15,096 bases of DNA from an uncultured Collinsella sp. GTDB taxonomy: Bacteria > Actinomycetota > Coriobacteriia > Coriobacteriales > Coriobacteriaceae. A program made the translations under genes and the position numbers. Position 1 is the stretch's first letter. Each line of letters begins with the position of its first letter. Of this stretch, positions 15,057-15,096 are shown piece by piece. The DNA lies in NCBI GenBank assembly GCA_902489775.1, contig CABUBH010000045.1, positions 1 through 15,096 of the forward strand, read 5' to 3'. The notes beneath the pieces are model-generated. The model was not told where the DNA came from and made no database searches. It saw nothing but the letters and a program-made list of their open reading frames with translations.

Positions 15057-15096
15057 AAAGGCAAGGCATAGACCTTCTGGTCATGCCTTGCCTTTT
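15057..15096. terminator. Strong intrinsic terminator at the right edge, active on the minus strand
   Basis: AAAGGCAAGGCAT (15057-15069) and ATGCCTTGCCTTT (15083-15095) form a 13-bp perfect stem with GACC/GGTC extending it. T runs flank both sides, so it could work in both directions. No gene in the window ends here on the plus strand, so it most likely ends a leftward gene beyond the right edge. Confidence 0.8.

Noticed and set aside
14696..15064. N-terminal extension of the IS110 transposase to 500 residues
   Set aside because: It would translate the predicted bridge RNA region, the element boundary and part of the flanking hairpin; GTG at 14695 has a good RBS and the family motif begins right after it.
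1..15096. CRISPR arrays, tRNA or rRNA genes
   Set aside because: No regularly spaced direct repeats, tRNA cloverleaf signatures or rRNA conserved stretches were seen on either strand.

Overview
The window reads as a piece of chromosome from a high-GC Gram-positive anaerobe, most likely a Coriobacteriia member close to Collinsella. This is an inference from gene families, GC-rich codon use and dispersed hairpin repeats; no 16S or other marker is present. Nearly all genes lie on the minus strand; the exception is mntP.

Left part (1-5590). The first 25 codons of a probable disA (diadenylate cyclase) leave the window at the left edge. Facing away from it is mntP, a manganese exporter gene with a yybP-ykoY manganese riboswitch and an overlapping intrinsic terminator. 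Then come pepD (M20 dipeptidase) and clpC (AAA+ unfoldase), each with its own RBS and a hairpin or terminator nearby.

Middle (5592-10775). A two-gene operon encodes a 1479-residue acyl-CoA dehydratase activase-type protein followed by a TetR-family regulator whose start overlaps the end of the big gene. Upstream of the operon is a 21-bp perfect palindrome, the natural candidate operator. The large protein appears to be two activase (ASKHA ATPase) modules followed by two dehydratase-like modules in one chain.

Right part (10787-13414). A small four-helix DUF2798-type membrane protein sits behind a leader with a strong intrinsic terminator and an RBS-masking hairpin. A full-length ThrE-type amino-acid exporter follows. 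Two dispersed palindromic hairpins lie directly after its stop codon.

Right end (13521-15096). An IS110-family element (about 1.41 kb, markedly GC-richer than its surroundings) carries a DEDD-type transposase gene and a 240-nt non-coding end. That end folds by eye into the two internal loops expected of a bridge RNA. All four loop strands can be matched to sequence: two to the flanking target and two to the element's own ends. The element has split one arm of a long palindromic repeat, so it looks like an IS110 element programmed to enter a dispersed hairpin repeat. This is the most interesting system in the window. A strong terminator at the right edge probably belongs to a gene outside.
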